Source of the DNA: an uncultured Sulfitobacter sp.
Lineage (GTDB): Bacteria > Pseudomonadota > Alphaproteobacteria > Rhodobacterales > Rhodobacteraceae
Reading direction: 5' to 3'
Assembly: GCF_947499945.1 (NCBI RefSeq)
Contig: NZ_CANMQD010000003.1
Span: 335,981 to 399,980 of the forward strand
Length of the DNA stretch: 64,000 bases
The notes below the pieces were generated by a model. The model did no database searches. It was not told the origin of the DNA and worked only from the letters and a program-made list of their open reading frames with translations. This document shows positions 63,001 to 64,000 of this stretch, in pieces (position 1 is the stretch's first letter; each line of letters begins with the position of its first letter). The translations under genes and the position numbers were made by a program.

Positions 63001-64000
63001 TCGATCCCGACAACACTGTTGACGAGCTTTCTGTGACCGCGGTTTCCGTACCCGCCGATCAGGGTACAGTCGTTAATAATGGCGACGGCACAGTCACCTT
63101 CACACCTGCAGAGAACTTCAATGGCGAAGCAACCATCACTTATAGCGTCTCCGATCCGGATGGTGCCACAGATGAAGGCCAGGCCATTGTAACCGTTAAT
63201 CCCATCAACGATGCGCCAGATGCGGTTGATGATACAGATGCGACACCTTTCCAGACTCCTGTCACAATTAATCTTCTTGCCAACGATACAGACATCGACA
63301 CACCTGTTGCAGATCTGTTTGTGGTTGAGGCTTCTGTTCCGGTGGAGCAGGGCACGCTGACCGATAATGGCGATGGCACGTTTGAATTTACGCCTGCCGA
63401 CGGTTTTGAAGGTGTGGCGACGGTAAACTATACGATCTCCGATGGTGACCTGACGGATACGGCCAACCACTTTATAACAGTAGAAACAAGCACAGGCCCC
63501 CAAGCCTTCGATGATGAGGCCACAACAGACGAAGATATCGCCGTCCTGGTTGATCTGCGCGGCAACGACTCTGATCCCGATAACACGCTCGAAGAGCTGA
63601 CGATTTCGGACATCACCGTGCCTGCGGATCAGGGAACCTTCGTTGATAACGGCGATGGCACAATTCTCTTTACACCGGCGCCTGAGTTTAGTGGTGAGGT
63701 GACAATCACCTATACCATCACTGACCCTGATGGTCTGTCTGATGTAGGCGAGGCTGTTATCACCGTAAATCCAGTTAACGATCCTCCGGTAGCCGTAGAC
63801 GATACTGCAACCACCGATGAAGAAACGCTGGTAAATATTGTCGTTCTTGATGATGATTTCGATGTGGACGGCGATGACCTGACCGTGACTGCGGCGACTT
63901 CGGACGACGGCACGGTTGTGATTAACGGCAACGGCACGCTCGACTTCACGCCGGACCCTGACTTCAACGGCGAAGCTACGATCAGCTACACAATCTCCGA
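60018..64000 (+). CDS. Giant acidic RTX/cadherin-like repeat protein (adhesin-like), N-terminal part
   Basis: An open frame of 1,327 codons with no stop to the edge. ATG 60018 has a GGAG site 8 nt upstream. There is no Sec signal, so secretion is probably by type I export using a C-terminal signal outside the window. Residues about 1-160 form a beta-sandwich-like domain (AIKSLTFLDIEAPARLLFFG). About 165-255 are RTX-type repeats (GSGDDVVSGGAGDDLIYGD). About 270-450 form a second sandwich, then a second RTX block (GDDGNDTIFGETGDDTITGG), then eight tandem domains from codon 588 on. The protein is very rich in Asp, Thr and Gly, fitting a Ca-stiffened surface adhesin. Shadow frames on the minus strand here are not genes. 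Confidence 0.9.
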   Translation, partial: MIRTIDFNNLTAGESVTDQYADIGVRIVAAATPPGANQAMVFDTNNPTGEDDDLATDNLDNVLIISEDGDATDPDDNATGGAFNFEFDNPVAIKSLTFLDIEAPARLLFFGADGALISDQFVPPTGDNGQSVIQLFVPGTARFEVVLQGSGAIDNLVYEDLNVVDPVDPGTGDGIVSGDDAANTIDLGFTGDPDGDRIDAGDAILAGEAPDDDIVDALGGDDTVEAGNGNDDVYAGSGDDVVSGGAGDDLIYGDRTLADDDTPVATGGARESFNWSEEGFINGQTVANFTQDTGTVNVTFTNVSSTPKTDSTFSTDAQRIEGIDGQGETVSSTSSLGAQTRADGQFESYELAFDTPVNNVDFNINEITGDSLVSVRAFDADGNPVEVTLVGGGGLTLLDTDGLNGLDTADSDGGYASATNPFYSLNVDIVGPVSRIEIEHVQNGDGGSTMNITDVFFTTGDIVVVGESNDDDLSGDDGNDTIFGETGDDTITGGAGADSLSGGDDADLIVGGDAGDVVDGGTDGDDNDTLDLRDSGPLRVVGQTLDADGDSTSGTVEFLNADGSVSGSMTFTEIENLLLPPIIGNVGPVAVDDEDSTNEETAVIVDLLGNDTDADNSNAELSIAAVSVPAAQGTVTDNGDGTVTFTPALDFNGEATISYTVSDPAGLADDGIATVTVIPVNDAPVAVDDTATTPVDEAVIVDLLGNDTDVDNTNDELSIAAVSVPVEQGTVADNGDGTVTFTPADGFTGDATITYSVSDPSGLTDDGVATVTVTPAANVAPVANDDADETDFNTATTIDLLANDTDVDTPLEDLFVVEATVPADQGTLTDNGDGTFEFTPALDFVGDAVVTYTISDGELTSSATHTITVNENQAPQAFEDISSTPEETAVIVDLRGNDIDPDNSLDELTLSDISVPAEQGEVVDNGDGTVTFTPAAEFNGDATITYTITDPQGLSDVGQAIVTVTPINDAPVAVDDEGETDEDTSVIVNLTGNDLDPDNTVDELSVTAVSVPADQGTVVNNGDGTVTFTPAENFNGEATITYSVSDPDGATDEGQAIVTVNPINDAPDAVDDTDATPFQTPVTINLLANDTDIDTPVADLFVVEASVPVEQGTLTDNGDGTFEFTPADGFEGVATVNYTISDGDLTDTANHFITVETSTGPQAFDDEATTDEDIAVLVDLRGNDSDPDNTLEELTISDITVPADQGTFVDNGDGTILFTPAPEFSGEVTITYTITDPDGLSDVGEAVITVNPVNDPPVAVDDTATTDEETLVNIVVLDDDFDVDGDDLTVTAATSDDGTVVINGNGTLDFTPDPDFNGEATISYTIS
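61779..64000 (+). repeat. Tandem cadherin-like domain repeats with three-domain super-repeat
   Basis: Eight units of 94-97 residues start at 61779, 62067, 62358, 62640, 62928, 63216, 63498 and 63786 (last one cut by the edge). Each has the pattern PVAVDD, DLLGNDTD-like, VPAxQGT, NGDGT(V/F)xFTPA, and ATITYTISD. Unit 3 resembles unit 6 (LFVVEA, FEFTP), and unit 4 resembles unit 7 (VDLRGND, DPDN). The distance is 858 nt in both cases, so a three-domain block was duplicated. Confidence 0.9.

Noticed and set aside
60128..63967. Many open frames of 60-220 codons on the minus strand within the giant repeat gene
   Set aside because: They are Ser/Thr/Val-rich or Cys/Arg-rich shadows of the repetitive plus-strand gene, which is open throughout.

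Overview
The window looks like chromosomal DNA of an alphaproteobacterium of the Rhodobacteraceae, most likely the roseobacter group. The evidence is protein style and content: a DksA with only one zinc-ligand cysteine, an RSP_2648-type PIN protein, DUF2852, DUF6500, DUF6778 and DUF2927 proteins, a TakP-like TRAP transporter, and an acetolactate synthase carrying GEAS at the TPP site. I saw no rRNA, insertion sequence, integrase or CRISPR array. Almost all of the sequence is ordinary chromosomal gene content. The species is not identified.

Layout. 1-1.7 kb: end of a small secreted protein, an HU-like protein, a histidine phosphatase, tRNA-Val and tRNA-Asp. 1.7-13.1 kb: an accessory block lying between two identical tRNA-Asp genes. 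It holds a LysR-controlled set of oxidoreductases (DUF1330, LLM flavoenzyme, SDR, zinc-type dehydrogenase), a TetR/dehydrogenase pair with a clear double operator, a cupin, an SDR and an RTX protein. 13.2-15.4 kb: a sulfotransferase-like and a glycosyltransferase gene plus a small membrane protein. 15.5-27.8 kb: envelope and housekeeping genes: an esterase broken by one in-frame stop, DsbA-like, M48 protease with TPRs, aminotransferase, AmiC amidase, PBP1A, RF2, amidase, DUF2189. 27.8-32.1 kb: a Rieske oxygenase and the ilv operon with a leader-peptide attenuator. 32.2-39.1 kb: a Cache histidine kinase and LuxR-type regulator next to a TRAP transporter with enlarged membrane subunits. 39.2-53.8 kb: housekeeping genes (Bpt, GlnE, RlmI-like methyltransferase, M48 peptidase) and a MoxR/VWA locus with a lipoprotein and small membrane proteins, then DksA. 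53.9-59.1 kb: FAD monooxygenase, arginase with divergent Lrp-type regulator, DsbB, a DedA-like protein, tRNA-Leu and an MFS transporter. 60.0 kb to the end: the first 1,327 codons of a giant acidic repeat protein, still open at the window edge.

The most notable items are the giant adhesin-like protein, whose roughly 95-residue domains repeat as a three-domain unit of exactly 858 nt; the accessory block bounded by duplicate tRNA-Asp genes; the ilv attenuator peptide with six branched-chain residues in its first eight codons; a terminator-like hairpin whose loop overlaps the start codon of an rRNA methyltransferase gene; and the double palindromic operator of the TetR pair. I did not find a clear new defence, mobile or metabolic system, so these are candidates and not a proven novel system.
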